DNA of 64,000 nucleotides from Sphingomonas folli (lineage in GTDB: Bacteria > Pseudomonadota > Alphaproteobacteria > Sphingomonadales > Sphingomonadaceae). Positions 53,046 to 61,822 of this stretch are shown here, piece by piece (within the stretch, counting starts at the first letter, position 1; each line of letters starts with the position of its first letter). The notes under the pieces are model-generated. The model did not search any database, was not told where the DNA came from, and saw only the letters and a program-made list of their open reading frames with translations. The stretch spans positions 248,001-312,000 of the forward strand of contig NZ_JAHXZL010000003.1 of NCBI RefSeq assembly GCF_019429525.1, read 5' to 3'. A program made the translations under genes and the position numbers.

Positions 53046-55388
53046 ATGAGAGCGAGGAGCAGGCTGGCGATCGGGTTGTGGGCGACGATCGGCGCGGGTA
53101 GCGCGGCGGCGCAGGCGTCTTCGGCGGTGGTCTCCGCACCCGCCGTGAACGCCGCCGGCGAGGAGGACGAGGAGGAGGTCGTCGTCGCCGGTGGCCGGGC
53201 GCGCGGCTCGATCGTCGCCGACGTGCGCCCCGAGCGCGTCTTCCGTGCCGCCGACATCAGGGCGTTCGGCGCCGACGACGTCGTGGCGCTGCTCGGCGTA
53301 ATCGGCACGCAGACCGCGAGCAACCGCGGGCGCGGTGACGAGGCCCCGGTGACGCTGCTCAACGGCCGACGCGTCTCCAACCTCGCCGAGATCGCGCGGA
53401 TCCCGGCCGAGGCCATCCAGCGGATGGAGATTTTCCCCGAGGAGGTGGCGCTGCGATACGGCTATCGCGCCGACCAGAAAGTGGTGAACGTCGTGACGTT
53501 CCAGCGCTTCCGCTCGGTCGTTGGCCAGGCCGGCTACGCCGCGCCGACCGCGGGCGGACGGCGGCGCGGCGACGGTGACGCGGACGCGCTGGTGATCCGC
53601 GGCGACACCCGCCTCGGTCTGGGCGCGACCTACTCGCGCGCGGCGAACCTGCTTGAGCACGATCGCGGGCTGATCCAGCCGCCCGGCGCCGCGGCGCTCG
53701 GCCGCGACCGCACGCTGCTCCCATCGACCGAGCGACTGCGGGTGGAGGGCGTCGCGAGCGGGCCCGTCCTGGCTGCGGTCACGGCGACGCTCGACGCCAG
53801 CGTCGAGCGGGATCGCTCGCGCGGCCTGCTGGGGAGATCGCCCATAGGCACGCTGCGCCGCGACGACGAGCAGGACGCCGTGCATGTCGGCGCGACACTC
53901 GGCGGCAGCGCGGGCACGTGGCGCTGGACCGCTCTCGGCAACCTCGATCGACGCTCCGCGCGGACGCTGGTCGACCAGGCGACGGGCGGACGCGAGTCGG
54001 TGCGGATCGACGACGCGCTAGCCGGTGCCGACCTGATCGTCGCTGGCCCGCTCACGAGCGTGCCCGCGGGCACGATCATCGCCACCCTGCATGCCGCGGC
54101 GGAGACACGCGACCTCGCGACCCGGCCCGGGCGGGGTTCCGGCTCACCGCCGGGCTCGCTCGGCCGCGACCGTATCGGCGTGCAACTGAACCTGGACGTG
54201 CCGCTGCTCGGCGACGCCGCACCCGGCGGGTCGCGGCTCGGCCGGCTCTCGGCCAATCTCGACGCCAGGGTGGATCGTCTCTCCGACGCCGGCACGAGCT
54301 GGAGCTACGGCGCGGTGCTGAGCTGGTGGCCGGCGCGCGCGCTCGGCGTGATCGTCGCCGGTACCAGCGAGCAGGCGGCGCCCGATCTCGGCCTGATCGG
54401 CGGCGCGGCGCTGTCGACCCCTAACGTACGAACGCTCGACGGCGCGCGCGGCGAGGTCGTCGAGGTGACCCAGCGGTCGGGCGGCAACCCGCTGCTGCGG
54501 CGCGACGAGCGCCGCGTCACGCGGCTGGGCGTGAACCTTCGCCCGCTGTCGCACGCCGACCTGACGCTGAGCCTCGACTATGCCGCGACTCGGCTCGACG
54601 ATCCGGTGACCACCCTCCCGCTGGCGACGCCGCAGGTGGAGGCCGCGTTCCCCGACCGCTTTCGGCGCGACGGCAGCGGCCGGTTGGTCGAGGTGGACGC
54701 GAGACCGCTCAACGCGGCGTCGTCGCGCCTGCGGCAACTCCGCTGGGGGATCAACCTGACGAGGCCGCTCGGCCCGACGCCGCCCGGCATGGCGGACGGC
54801 ACGATCCGCATCCCCGCGAACCAGGCTGGCCAGATGACACAGGAACCCAATGGCAGCGTGACGTTCCGGCCGATGCCGGGCAGCGACCTGGCACGCAACA
54901 TCACGCGGGCCTCCAGCCGTATCTTCGTCAGCCTCTACCATGACTGGACGCTCGAGGACTCGCTCCTGCTGCGCCGCGGCCTGCCGACGCTCGACCTGCT
55001 CTCGGGCGACGCCGTCGACGTCACCGGGGGGCGGCGACGTCACCGGGTCGAGTTCCAAGCGGGCGCGTTCCGGCGCGGGCTCGGCGCACGCCTCGACGCG
55101 ACTTGGCGAAGCGGCCTGACCGTCGATCAGGGCGAGGCGGGCGCCGGCGCGCTGCGCGTCGATAGTCTCGTGACCGTCGACCTAGCCCTCTTCGTCGATC
55201 TGGCGGAGCGGCTACGGGCGCTGCCGCGCTGGTTGTCGGGCGCGCGCGTGAGTGTCGATATCGACAACGTGTTTGACCGGCGCGCCGACGTGCGCGACCG
55301 GCTCGGCGCCACGCCGCTGACCTACCAGCGCGGCTATCTCGACCCGCTCGGACGGACCGTCGCCGTCAGGCTCCGAAAGCTATTATGA
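53046..55388 (+). CDS. Atypical TonB-dependent-receptor-like outer-membrane protein
   Basis: A 780-residue protein with a signal peptide ending near GAGSAAAQA, an acidic run leading to a TonB-box-like EEVVVAGG, a plug-like domain (DDVVALLGVIGTQTASNRGR, VTLLNGRRVSNLAEIARIPA, IQRMEIFPEEVALRYGY) and a barrel with a TonB-receptor-like late segment (SVDIDNVFDRRADVRD). It lacks the Xanthomonas/Caulobacter signature of the other four receptors, and the C-terminus is RLRKLL, unusual because a terminal aromatic residue is normally needed for barrel assembly. GTG 53040 is an alternative start. Divergent from the two-component system. A relic of a paralogue lies at 28656. Confidence 0.78.
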   Translation: MRARSRLAIGLWATIGAGSAAAQASSAVVSAPAVNAAGEEDEEEVVVAGGRARGSIVADVRPERVFRAADIRAFGADDVVALLGVIGTQTASNRGRGDEAPVTLLNGRRVSNLAEIARIPAEAIQRMEIFPEEVALRYGYRADQKVVNVVTFQRFRSVVGQAGYAAPTAGGRRRGDGDADALVIRGDTRLGLGATYSRAANLLEHDRGLIQPPGAAALGRDRTLLPSTERLRVEGVASGPVLAAVTATLDASVERDRSRGLLGRSPIGTLRRDDEQDAVHVGATLGGSAGTWRWTALGNLDRRSARTLVDQATGGRESVRIDDALAGADLIVAGPLTSVPAGTIIATLHAAAETRDLATRPGRGSGSPPGSLGRDRIGVQLNLDVPLLGDAAPGGSRLGRLSANLDARVDRLSDAGTSWSYGAVLSWWPARALGVIVAGTSEQAAPDLGLIGGAALSTPNVRTLDGARGEVVEVTQRSGGNPLLRRDERRVTRLGVNLRPLSHADLTLSLDYAATRLDDPVTTLPLATPQVEAAFPDRFRRDGSGRLVEVDARPLNAASSRLRQLRWGINLTRPLGPTPPGMADGTIRIPANQAGQMTQEPNGSVTFRPMPGSDLARNITRASSRIFVSLYHDWTLEDSLLLRRGLPTLDLLSGDAVDVTGGRRRHRVEFQAGAFRRGLGARLDATWRSGLTVDQGEAGAGALRVDSLVTVDLALFVDLAERLRALPRWLSGARVSVDIDNVFDRRADVRDRLGATPLTYQRGYLDPLGRTVAVRLRKLL

Positions 55389-55593
55389 GTCCATCGGCAC
55401 CGGCGCTTCGCCGCTCGAGAACTGCCGGCAACGTTCACGTCGCCACGCCCGCGATAGCGTGCCTATAGCCGATAGGCATGCACCGGCCCGTTCAAAGGTC
55501 CCTGGGGCGACCGACGGCGGGCGATCGATGGGCGAGGCGGAAACGCGACGCCCCATCTCGCATTCTAGTCGCATTGTTCACCGCTGATGGAGC

Positions 55594-55947
55594 ATGGAGA
55601 TGCTGTTGCTCGCCCTGACACTGGCTGGGTCCACGCCACTGGACCGCTGCCTCAACAGCGGCGAGGCCGCCGCGGGTGTGACGCCCGCGATGGCGGCCTG
55701 CTTCGTGGCGGACTATCAGCGAGCCGACGCGCAGCTCAACGAGGTCTATCGCGCGACGATGAAGAGGTTGCCGCGGTCGCGCCAGGCCGCGCTGCGTACC
55801 TCGCAACGGGCCTGGATCGCGGAGCGCGATCGCGCCTGCCCCATCGACGATACGCCGGGGACGGGGACGATCGAGACGCTCAACCATCCCGGCTGCCTCA
55901 CCAAGGTGACCGAGCGCCGGACCGCTTGGCTCAGGCGCGTACACTGA
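55594..55947 (+). CDS. LprI/DUF1311-family small exported protein
   Basis: A 117-residue protein with a short hydrophobic N-terminus (MEMLLLALTLAGSTP) and a DUF1311-type core: LDRCLNSGEA, ADAQLNEVYRATMKRLP, LRTSQRAWIAERDRAC and a final HPGCLTKVTERRTAWLR. Four cysteines could form two disulfides. Proteins of this fold include the lysozyme inhibitor LprI, but most are of unknown role. It lies 205 bp after the receptor-like gene and 180 bp before the MacB-type permease, so it is probably a single-gene unit. Confidence 0.8.
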   Translation: MEMLLLALTLAGSTPLDRCLNSGEAAAGVTPAMAACFVADYQRADAQLNEVYRATMKRLPRSRQAALRTSQRAWIAERDRACPIDDTPGTGTIETLNHPGCLTKVTERRTAWLRRVH

Positions 55948-56127
55948 CGCGGTCGGCGTCGCCGCGAAGACCGACGACGGCGGTCGCGGCGCGCCACCAC
56001 CTGCTGCCATCGGAGGTTTGGCCGATGGCGTCCGCTTCCTCGCACGCCGAGATCGGCGTTCGGCAGACCGGCGCCGGAGGCTCGGCACGCTGATCTCCCT
56101 CGCGGAGTACCGCGCGGGTGAGCTCAG

Positions 56128-57333
56128 CTACTCGTGGCGAAGCGCGTCGATCGGGTCCAGCCGGGCTGCACGACGGGCGGGCACGAAGCCGAAGACGATC
56201 CCGATCAGGGCCGAGAAGCCGAAGGCGAGCGCGTTGATCGCGGGATTGAACGACCAATCGAGCGACATCAGCCGCGACAGTCCGGCGATGGCCAGCTGCG
56301 CCAGCAGCAGGCCGGCGACCCCACCGAGGCATGAGAGCGTCACCGCCTCGACGAGGAACTGCAGCAGCACCTCGCGCGCGACGGCGCCGATCGCGAGACG
56401 TATGCCGATCTCCCGTGTGCGCTCGGTGACGGCGACCAGCATGACGTTCATGATGCCGATGCCGCCCACCACCAGGCTGATCGCCGCGACCGCAGCGACG
56501 ATGCGGGTGAGGGCCGCGGTGGTGCCGGAGAGCGTCTCGGAGATCTGGCGCGTGTCGATGATGAGGAAGTCGTCATCCTCCCCCGCCTCCACATGCCGCC
56601 GCTCGCGCAGCAGGCCGGTGAGCGAGGCCTTGACCTGCTCAGTGTCATAGGCCGGATCCACACCGACCAGCAGCGCCTTGATCTCCCTCGTGCCGAGGAA
56701 GCGGCGCGCCACGGTCTTGATCGGCATGATCACCAGATCGTCCTGGTCGCCGAACTGTCCCTGCCCCTTGGTGGTGAACAGGCCGATAACCTCGCAGCTC
56801 ACCGGCCCCGCGCGGAAGCGGCGACCGATGGGATCGAGCTCCTTGAACAGGTTCCTGCTGACGGTGCTGCCGATCACGCAAACGGCCTTGCCCGCGCTCT
56901 CCTCCGCCGACGTGAACACCCGCCCCGCCTGTAGCGGCCAGGGCTGGATGACGAAATAGGTCGCGTCCATGCCGAAGATGCTCGTCGACCAGTTGTTGCC
57001 CTCGTAGAAGACCGCCGAAGTGGCCTGGGCCTGAGGTGCCACGCCGGTGACGCCACTGACCTGCCGCTCGATGGCGACCACATCGCTGGGATCGAAGCTA
57101 GCCGGGGGTGGTCCACCTCCCCCGCGGCGGGTCGCTTGCCCGGGATGGACGTGCAGCAGGTTCGTGCCGAGATTGGCGATCTGCTTCTGCACGGAGGCCG
57201 ACGTCGCGTCGCCGAGCGTGACCATCGTCACGACCGCCGCGACACCGATGACGATACCGAGCACGGTCAAGAAGGACCGGAGCGCGTGCCGCCGGATCGA
57301 ACGCGCCGCGAGCAGGACCGTCGTGCCAAGCAT
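56128..57333 (-). CDS. MacB/FtsX-type ABC transporter permease
   Basis: A 401-residue permease of the MacB type: first helix after RRHALRSFLTVLGIVIGVAA, a large periplasmic domain (~residues 45-270) with TNLLHVHPGQ, FYEGNNWSTSIFGMDATY and IGLFTTKGQGQFGDQDD, then three helices (IVAAVAAISLVVGGIGIMNV, LSCLGGVAGLLLAQLAI, FGFSALIGIVFGFVPA) ending ARLDPIDALRHE. The ATPase and the HlyD-type adaptor that normally accompany MacB are not next to it, so it is an orphan subunit in this window. The frame stays open upstream to 57579, but that part is Arg/Ser-rich and probably not translated. The start at 57333 lacks a strong ribosome-binding site. Confidence 0.85.
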   Translation of the reverse strand: MLGTTVLLAARSIRRHALRSFLTVLGIVIGVAAVVTMVTLGDATSASVQKQIANLGTNLLHVHPGQATRRGGGGPPPASFDPSDVVAIERQVSGVTGVAPQAQATSAVFYEGNNWSTSIFGMDATYFVIQPWPLQAGRVFTSAEESAGKAVCVIGSTVSRNLFKELDPIGRRFRAGPVSCEVIGLFTTKGQGQFGDQDDLVIMPIKTVARRFLGTREIKALLVGVDPAYDTEQVKASLTGLLRERRHVEAGEDDDFLIIDTRQISETLSGTTAALTRIVAAVAAISLVVGGIGIMNVMLVAVTERTREIGIRLAIGAVAREVLLQFLVEAVTLSCLGGVAGLLLAQLAIAGLSRLMSLDWSFNPAINALAFGFSALIGIVFGFVPARRAARLDPIDALRHE

Positions 57334-57421
57334 CTCGCTGACTTTGCGGCGATAATGGACGCGCGGCAAGGTTCGAGCGCCTCTCGCGCGTGCCACGCTC
57401 GACGACGGCTCTGGCGACGGC

Positions 57422-57481
57422 TCAGAGCCGTGCTCTGAAACCGATCGTGAACGTGGTCTCGTCGTATCGCAATCCATTGCC
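57422..57481 (-). pseudogene. C-terminal relic of an outer-membrane receptor gene
   Basis: A minus-strand frame reads GNGLRYDETTFTIGFRARL and then stops, a typical last strand of a TonB-dependent receptor. Upstream in the same frame a stop comes two codons earlier, so nothing of the barrel remains. It lies in the 363-bp gap between the hydroxylase gene and the MacB-type permease; the rest of the gap has no supportable gene. Confidence 0.4.
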
Positions 57482-57696
57482 GTGCTGTCAGGCCGATGCG
57501 AACGCGTCTCGCGTCGATGCACCTCGGGCGTCGAGTCGAAGGGGCGAACGGGCTGGCCGACTCGCGCGGGGCGAGGCATGCCCCTCCCTAGCCCGCCACC
57601 ATCGCCGCTGCATCCGCTTCGCCAGCGCCCCGATCACCACGGCCAGTCCCCTTCCCATCGCGGCTTCCCTCGCGCGCCGCGGTCCGGCCATGGCGC

Positions 57697-58632
57697 TCAG
57701 GCGACGAGCTGCGGGAGCAGCCGTGCCTCGACGACGCGGAGCGCCGACACACCGTTGGTGCGCATCGCCACGCCAGCCGCGCATTGCTGCACCAGGACAT
57801 GCAGCGCCTGCCCGCATCGGATGAAGTCGGAGCGGCCGCTGCCGTCCGTGCCGTGGCGCGCGCACAGGTGTCGCCACTCGAGCGCGAAGCGGGCAAGCAC
57901 CTGATCCAGGCGGCGGACCCTCGACACGCCGTCGCCCGTCGCCGGTGAGGCGACGAGCTCGCCGCGCAGCGTGTCGACGAGCGCTTGCACGTCGGCCGCC
58001 GGCATGATCGGCACGCTCCTGTCGGCCTCGGTCAGCGGCGCGGCGTCGCGCGTGGGTGTCCACGCCACGCTCTGCCATGGCCCATGCGGCGGCGCGCCAC
58101 CGCGCGCCATCGACCCGAAAGCGGCGGAACCCTCGGTGTCCGCCACGAGATGGATGCGATCGACCGCGCTCGCATTCTCGACCCGGTGGCGCCGCCAGGT
58201 GTCGAGCACCCACGCCGCGCCGGCCGCCATATGGAGCGCCTCGCCGCCGCAATGGACCAGCACCGCAGGATCGGTGACGACGGGAAGGTGAACCCGCACC
58301 CGCGCGCACCAATAATGCCCGACGTCGGCATGCTCGGGCACGCGCGCGCCCGCCGCCAACCGCATCAGCCGCGCGCGGCCCCACACCACGCCGCAGGACG
58401 CGAGCACCTGGCGCGCGTAAGGCATCGCTGCCAGCCACCTGGTCGGCCTCATCGTGCCGCCCAGGACGTCGTTCTCGCCACCGTCCGCGCTGATCAGACG
58501 CACCGCGGCATTGCCCGGCACGCGGTCCGGGTGCGGCACCCAGGCTGACTGCGGCAGCGCCGCGACCTCGTTCGCCAGACGCGTCGCGTCGAAGAGGATC
58601 GGCAGCCGCACGAACGGTCGCTCAAGCCGCAT
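57697..58632 (-). CDS. Aspartyl/asparaginyl beta-hydroxylase-family protein with an extra C-terminal domain
   Basis: A 311-residue protein. The first ~190 residues follow the double-stranded beta-helix of the aspartyl/asparaginyl beta-hydroxylase family: PEHADVGHYWCARVRVHLP (metal-binding histidine and the second strand), VLVHCGGEALHMAAGAAWVL, and HRVENASAVDRIHLVAD with the second histidine and the 2-oxoglutarate arginine. The last ~120 residues are a helical domain that I do not recognise. It overlaps the TPR-sulfotransferase gene by 11 bases and is the last gene of the receptor operon. The target side chain is unknown. Confidence 0.8.
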   Translation of the reverse strand: MRLERPFVRLPILFDATRLANEVAALPQSAWVPHPDRVPGNAAVRLISADGGENDVLGGTMRPTRWLAAMPYARQVLASCGVVWGRARLMRLAAGARVPEHADVGHYWCARVRVHLPVVTDPAVLVHCGGEALHMAAGAAWVLDTWRRHRVENASAVDRIHLVADTEGSAAFGSMARGGAPPHGPWQSVAWTPTRDAAPLTEADRSVPIMPAADVQALVDTLRGELVASPATGDGVSRVRRLDQVLARFALEWRHLCARHGTDGSGRSDFIRCGQALHVLVQQCAAGVAMRTNGVSALRVVEARLLPQLVA

Positions 58633-60544
58633 CGTCGCTCGCCCCCTCGTCGCCCAGCACGGCGCGCACCGGCGCGAGCCAGCGCTCGTACGGCCGCCAG
58701 CGCGTCGGCGCGTCACGCTGAAGCGGCTGTCGGACCTGCTCGGCGCTGGGCGTCCGCACGCTGCGCGCGTTGGTGTGATAGGCGAGGCAGCCGGGATCGA
58801 ACGTCAGCCCGGCATGGGCCAGCAGGCGGCGGACCTGTGGTTCGGGTGCGGCGACGAGCTCCTCGTGGAGGACGCGGATCACACGACCCGGCAACACGGC
58901 GTCCCAGTGCCGCGTCATCGCCGCATATGCGCGATAGTGGCGCGCGCTATCCTCCAGCGTGTAGCTGAATTCGTGATGGCCGTCGCCGAACAGCTGCTTG
59001 AAGGTGGCGAAGCAACTCGCCATCGGCGCGCGCCGCACGTCGACGATCGTGGCATCGGGCAGGATGAGCTGGATGAACGCGACATGCCAGATGTTGTCCG
59101 GCGTCTTGTCGATGAAGCGCACGCGTCCCGCCCGGCGATGGCGCACGGTCGCGGCGAGATATCGCTCGCCGAGGGACCGCACCTCCGCCGCGGACAGACG
59201 CAGCAGCGCGGAGGGATCGACGGGCAGCGCACAGGCGTGATCGCCGCCGCAGACCTCGCGCGCGAGCGCGGGCAGCTCGGGCAGCTCGTACGTCCCCTCC
59301 ACGTCGGGGTGCGACGCCAGCATCTGCTCGATCAGCGTCGAGCCCGAGCGCGGGAGGCCGGTCACGAAGATCGGCGCGGCGTCGGCGACGCCCCAGCCGG
59401 CGCGCGCGGCGAAGACCTCGGGCGTGAACGACGCCCGCATGTGCGCCACGCGCTGCTCGACCACCTCGGCGCTATAGTGGCTGGTGCGGTGCCGCAGCGC
59501 GTTGCCGCGCGCGTAATGCTGCCAAGACGCGGCATGGTCGCCGCGATCCTCCAGTGCCTTGCCCAGCGCGAACGCGCGATAGATCCGGTCGCGCGGGTCG
59601 GCGTCGTGCGCCGCCTCCGCGGCGGTCATCGCCGCTACGTCCGCCGCGGTGAAGGCGTAGGTCTTGAGATTGGCGAGCGAGAACCAGGCCACGCCGTGCT
59701 CCGGCCGCACCGTCAGTGCCGCGCGATAGCCCGCCACCGCCTCGGCGCCGCGACCGACCGCCTTGAGCGCATTGGCCCGCCAGACGTGGAGTTCGGCCAC
59801 CTCGTCGCGCGGCGCCGAGGTCGCGCGCAGCAGCTCGTCGTAGACGGGGATCGCCGCGGCCTCGTCGCCGAGCAGCACGCAGGCGGCGGCGTAGAGCTTC
59901 AGGGCGCCGCGCCGGTGCGGCGCCCGCGCGAGCAAGGCGTCGGCCACGCCCCGCGCCGCCGCCCCGTCGCGGCGTCGAAGCTGGACCAGCCCGAGGTCGA
60001 GCCGAGCGTCGTCATAGTCCGCCGCTAGCACGAGCACGCGTCCGAGCAGCCCAGCCGCCTCGTCGAGCGCGCCGGCCTCGCCGCGCACGCGCGCGAGCAG
60101 GCGGAGCGCGCCGACGTTCTCGGGATCGTCGCGCAGATAGGTGCGCAGCGCGCGCTCGGCAGCGGCACCGTCGCCCTCGGCATGGCAGCTGTTGGCCACG
60201 ACCAGCGCCGCGGGCAGCTGTGCCAGGATCGCGGCCTGACCCGCCGCCCGGCGCGCGCCCTCGCGATCGCCCGCCGCGGTACAGAGCTGTTCCAGCAGCC
60301 GCCAGCTCGCCGGCAGCGTCGGGTTGAGGCGCACCGCCACCCGCAGCGCCGCGCGCGCGGCGGCGGTGTCTCCCAGCAGCGCGAGGCAGTGCGCCCGCTC
60401 CTCGTGGCCGCGCCCGAACCCCGGATCGCGCGCGAGCAGCCGCGACACCGCGGCGAGCGCGGCATCCGCCCGCCCGCGCGAGCGCAGCGCGCGCGCGCGG
60501 GTCAGCCGCGTCTCACGCCCGAGCGAGGGGGCCAGCAGGGTCAC
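58622..60544 (-). CDS. TPR-repeat sulfotransferase
   Basis: A 640-residue cytoplasmic protein. Residues ~10-330 are TPR-like helical repeats (ALAAVSRLLARDPGFGRGHE, ALRVAVRLNPTLPASWRLLE, YRAALTVRPEHGVAWFSLAN). Residues ~375-620 are a sulfotransferase domain: the PAPS 5'-phosphosulfate loop FVTGLPRSGSTLIEQML, FIDKTPDN, and the 3'-phosphate region VDVRRAPMASCFATFKQLF. TPR arrays often dock a protein partner, so a protein or peptide acceptor is plausible. GTG start overlapping the hydroxylase stop (GTGA). Architecture as in many sphingomonad and Caulobacter 'TPR-sulfotransferase' proteins of unknown substrate. Confidence 0.9.
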   Translation of the reverse strand: MTLLAPSLGRETRLTRARALRSRGRADAALAAVSRLLARDPGFGRGHEERAHCLALLGDTAAARAALRVAVRLNPTLPASWRLLEQLCTAAGDREGARRAAGQAAILAQLPAALVVANSCHAEGDGAAAERALRTYLRDDPENVGALRLLARVRGEAGALDEAAGLLGRVLVLAADYDDARLDLGLVQLRRRDGAAARGVADALLARAPHRRGALKLYAAACVLLGDEAAAIPVYDELLRATSAPRDEVAELHVWRANALKAVGRGAEAVAGYRAALTVRPEHGVAWFSLANLKTYAFTAADVAAMTAAEAAHDADPRDRIYRAFALGKALEDRGDHAASWQHYARGNALRHRTSHYSAEVVEQRVAHMRASFTPEVFAARAGWGVADAAPIFVTGLPRSGSTLIEQMLASHPDVEGTYELPELPALAREVCGGDHACALPVDPSALLRLSAAEVRSLGERYLAATVRHRRAGRVRFIDKTPDNIWHVAFIQLILPDATIVDVRRAPMASCFATFKQLFGDGHHEFSYTLEDSARHYRAYAAMTRHWDAVLPGRVIRVLHEELVAAPEPQVRRLLAHAGLTFDPGCLAYHTNARSVRTPSAEQVRQPLQRDAPTRWRPYERWLAPVRAVLGDEGASDDAA

Positions 60545-61164
60545 GCCGACCTCGCCAGCAGCGGCGCGAGCCAGTCGGGTTCGGGCTGATCGGGATCATA
60601 ATATTCGAAGATCAGATGAATGCGATCGGTGTCGCCGGTGTTGCGCACGCTATGCGGTGCGAGGTTGTCGACCTCCACCGCGATATCCGCGGCGAGATGC
60701 CGGTCCGATCCGCCGAAGTGGCAGATCACGCCCGGATTGGTCACCAAGGGCACGTGGATCTTGTGCGGCCAGCGCGCGGCGGGATGGCCGTCGACATGGG
60801 GCTGGATGATGCCGCCGGGCCGCATCCGCGCCAGCATGACGCGCGGGAACAGGCCGTGTGCATAGCCATAGCCGCGCACCGCCGCCTCGAGCACGGGCGC
60901 GAGCAGGGGACGCCACGCCGGCCATAGCGCGCGATCGTGCGAGCGGCGCCAGTCGCGCGGATCGTCGACGAAGCGGAAGACGATGTGCCGCGTGCCGTCG
61001 AGCACGCCGAAGCGATTGGGCTTGGCGGCGTCCTCGGCGTCCCACACCGTCTCGGGCAGTGCCAGCACCGCCGCGCGCAGCGCCGTCGTCGTCACCGCGC
61101 CGAGCGTTCGGACGGAGTCCGTCTTGCGCGGGTTGGCCCCGGCGAGGCGTCCGCCCACGCTCAT
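60541..61164 (-). CDS. Aspartyl/asparaginyl beta-hydroxylase-family dioxygenase
   Basis: A 207-residue, single-domain Fe(II)/2-oxoglutarate dioxygenase. The conserved core is GGIIQPHVDG (HxD), HKIHVPLVTNPGVICHFGG, VEVDNLAPHSVRNTGDTDRI with the distal histidine, and the arginine that binds 2-oxoglutarate. The ATG overlaps the upstream sulfotransferase stop (ATGA). It is shorter than the relative at 57697 and not a recent copy of it. A protein Asp or Asn side chain is the family's known substrate type, but free amino acids are also possible. Confidence 0.87.
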   Translation of the reverse strand: MSVGGRLAGANPRKTDSVRTLGAVTTTALRAAVLALPETVWDAEDAAKPNRFGVLDGTRHIVFRFVDDPRDWRRSHDRALWPAWRPLLAPVLEAAVRGYGYAHGLFPRVMLARMRPGGIIQPHVDGHPAARWPHKIHVPLVTNPGVICHFGGSDRHLAADIAVEVDNLAPHSVRNTGDTDRIHLIFEYYDPDQPEPDWLAPLLARSA

Positions 61165-61799
61165 CGTGCGCCGTCGAAGTCATAGCCGAACAGGGTCAGA
61201 TCGCTCGCGTAACGCGCCGCCACCCCGTCCGCCAGATCGGCGTCATAGTAGCGCCGATAGTCGCCGTGCCGGCTGGCGTTGACGCGCTCGAGCCGCCGCG
61301 ATGCCAGCCCGATCCGCGCGCAGATCGCGTCGTAGGAATGCTGCATCGCCTCGACCCGGCCTACCATGTCGGTCAGCAGCGTCGTCCCGTCCGTGTCGAC
61401 GAGCAACCGTGCTTGCGGCTGGAAGAGGACGTGATCCTCGGGCGGCGCCACGAACAGGAGATGGCGCATCGCCGCGCGCGGGCGCCGCTCGAACAGATCA
61501 CCGCCGCGCAGCATGAACGCGCAATAGGACACGAATCGGTCGAACGGGTTGCGCACGAAGGCGAACTTCACGAAGTCCGCGAACAGCGCCGCGCCCAGAT
61601 GCGGCCGTACTTCGCGTAGCGCGATATGGCCGTGGCGCAAGGCCGCGAGCTCGGGCCAGGGAAGCGCCCGCTCGACGAACAGCCCGACCTGCTCGAGGTC
61701 GGCCTCGTCGAGCTCGGCGCGCAGCGCCCGCCGCACCGCGTGCGTCCCCGTCTTGGGGACGGCGGCGAAGACGAAGCGGTGGCGGTACGAGATGATCAT
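61161..61799 (-). CDS. Sulfotransferase family 2-type protein
   Basis: A 212-residue sulfotransferase. The 5'-phosphosulfate loop is FAAVPKTGTHAVRRAL near the N-terminus and the 3'-phosphate motif is FAFVRNPFDRFVSYCAFML. The shape resembles Golgi-type carbohydrate sulfotransferases (family 2) and their bacterial relatives. It starts 23 bp after the receptor stop and overlaps the next gene by ATGA. PAPS is the expected donor; the acceptor is unknown. Confidence 0.87.
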   Translation of the reverse strand: MIISYRHRFVFAAVPKTGTHAVRRALRAELDEADLEQVGLFVERALPWPELAALRHGHIALREVRPHLGAALFADFVKFAFVRNPFDRFVSYCAFMLRGGDLFERRPRAAMRHLLFVAPPEDHVLFQPQARLLVDTDGTTLLTDMVGRVEAMQHSYDAICARIGLASRRLERVNASRHGDYRRYYDADLADGVAARYASDLTLFGYDFDGAR

Positions 61800-61822
61800 G
61801 GACCGCGCCCTCACGGCTCCCC

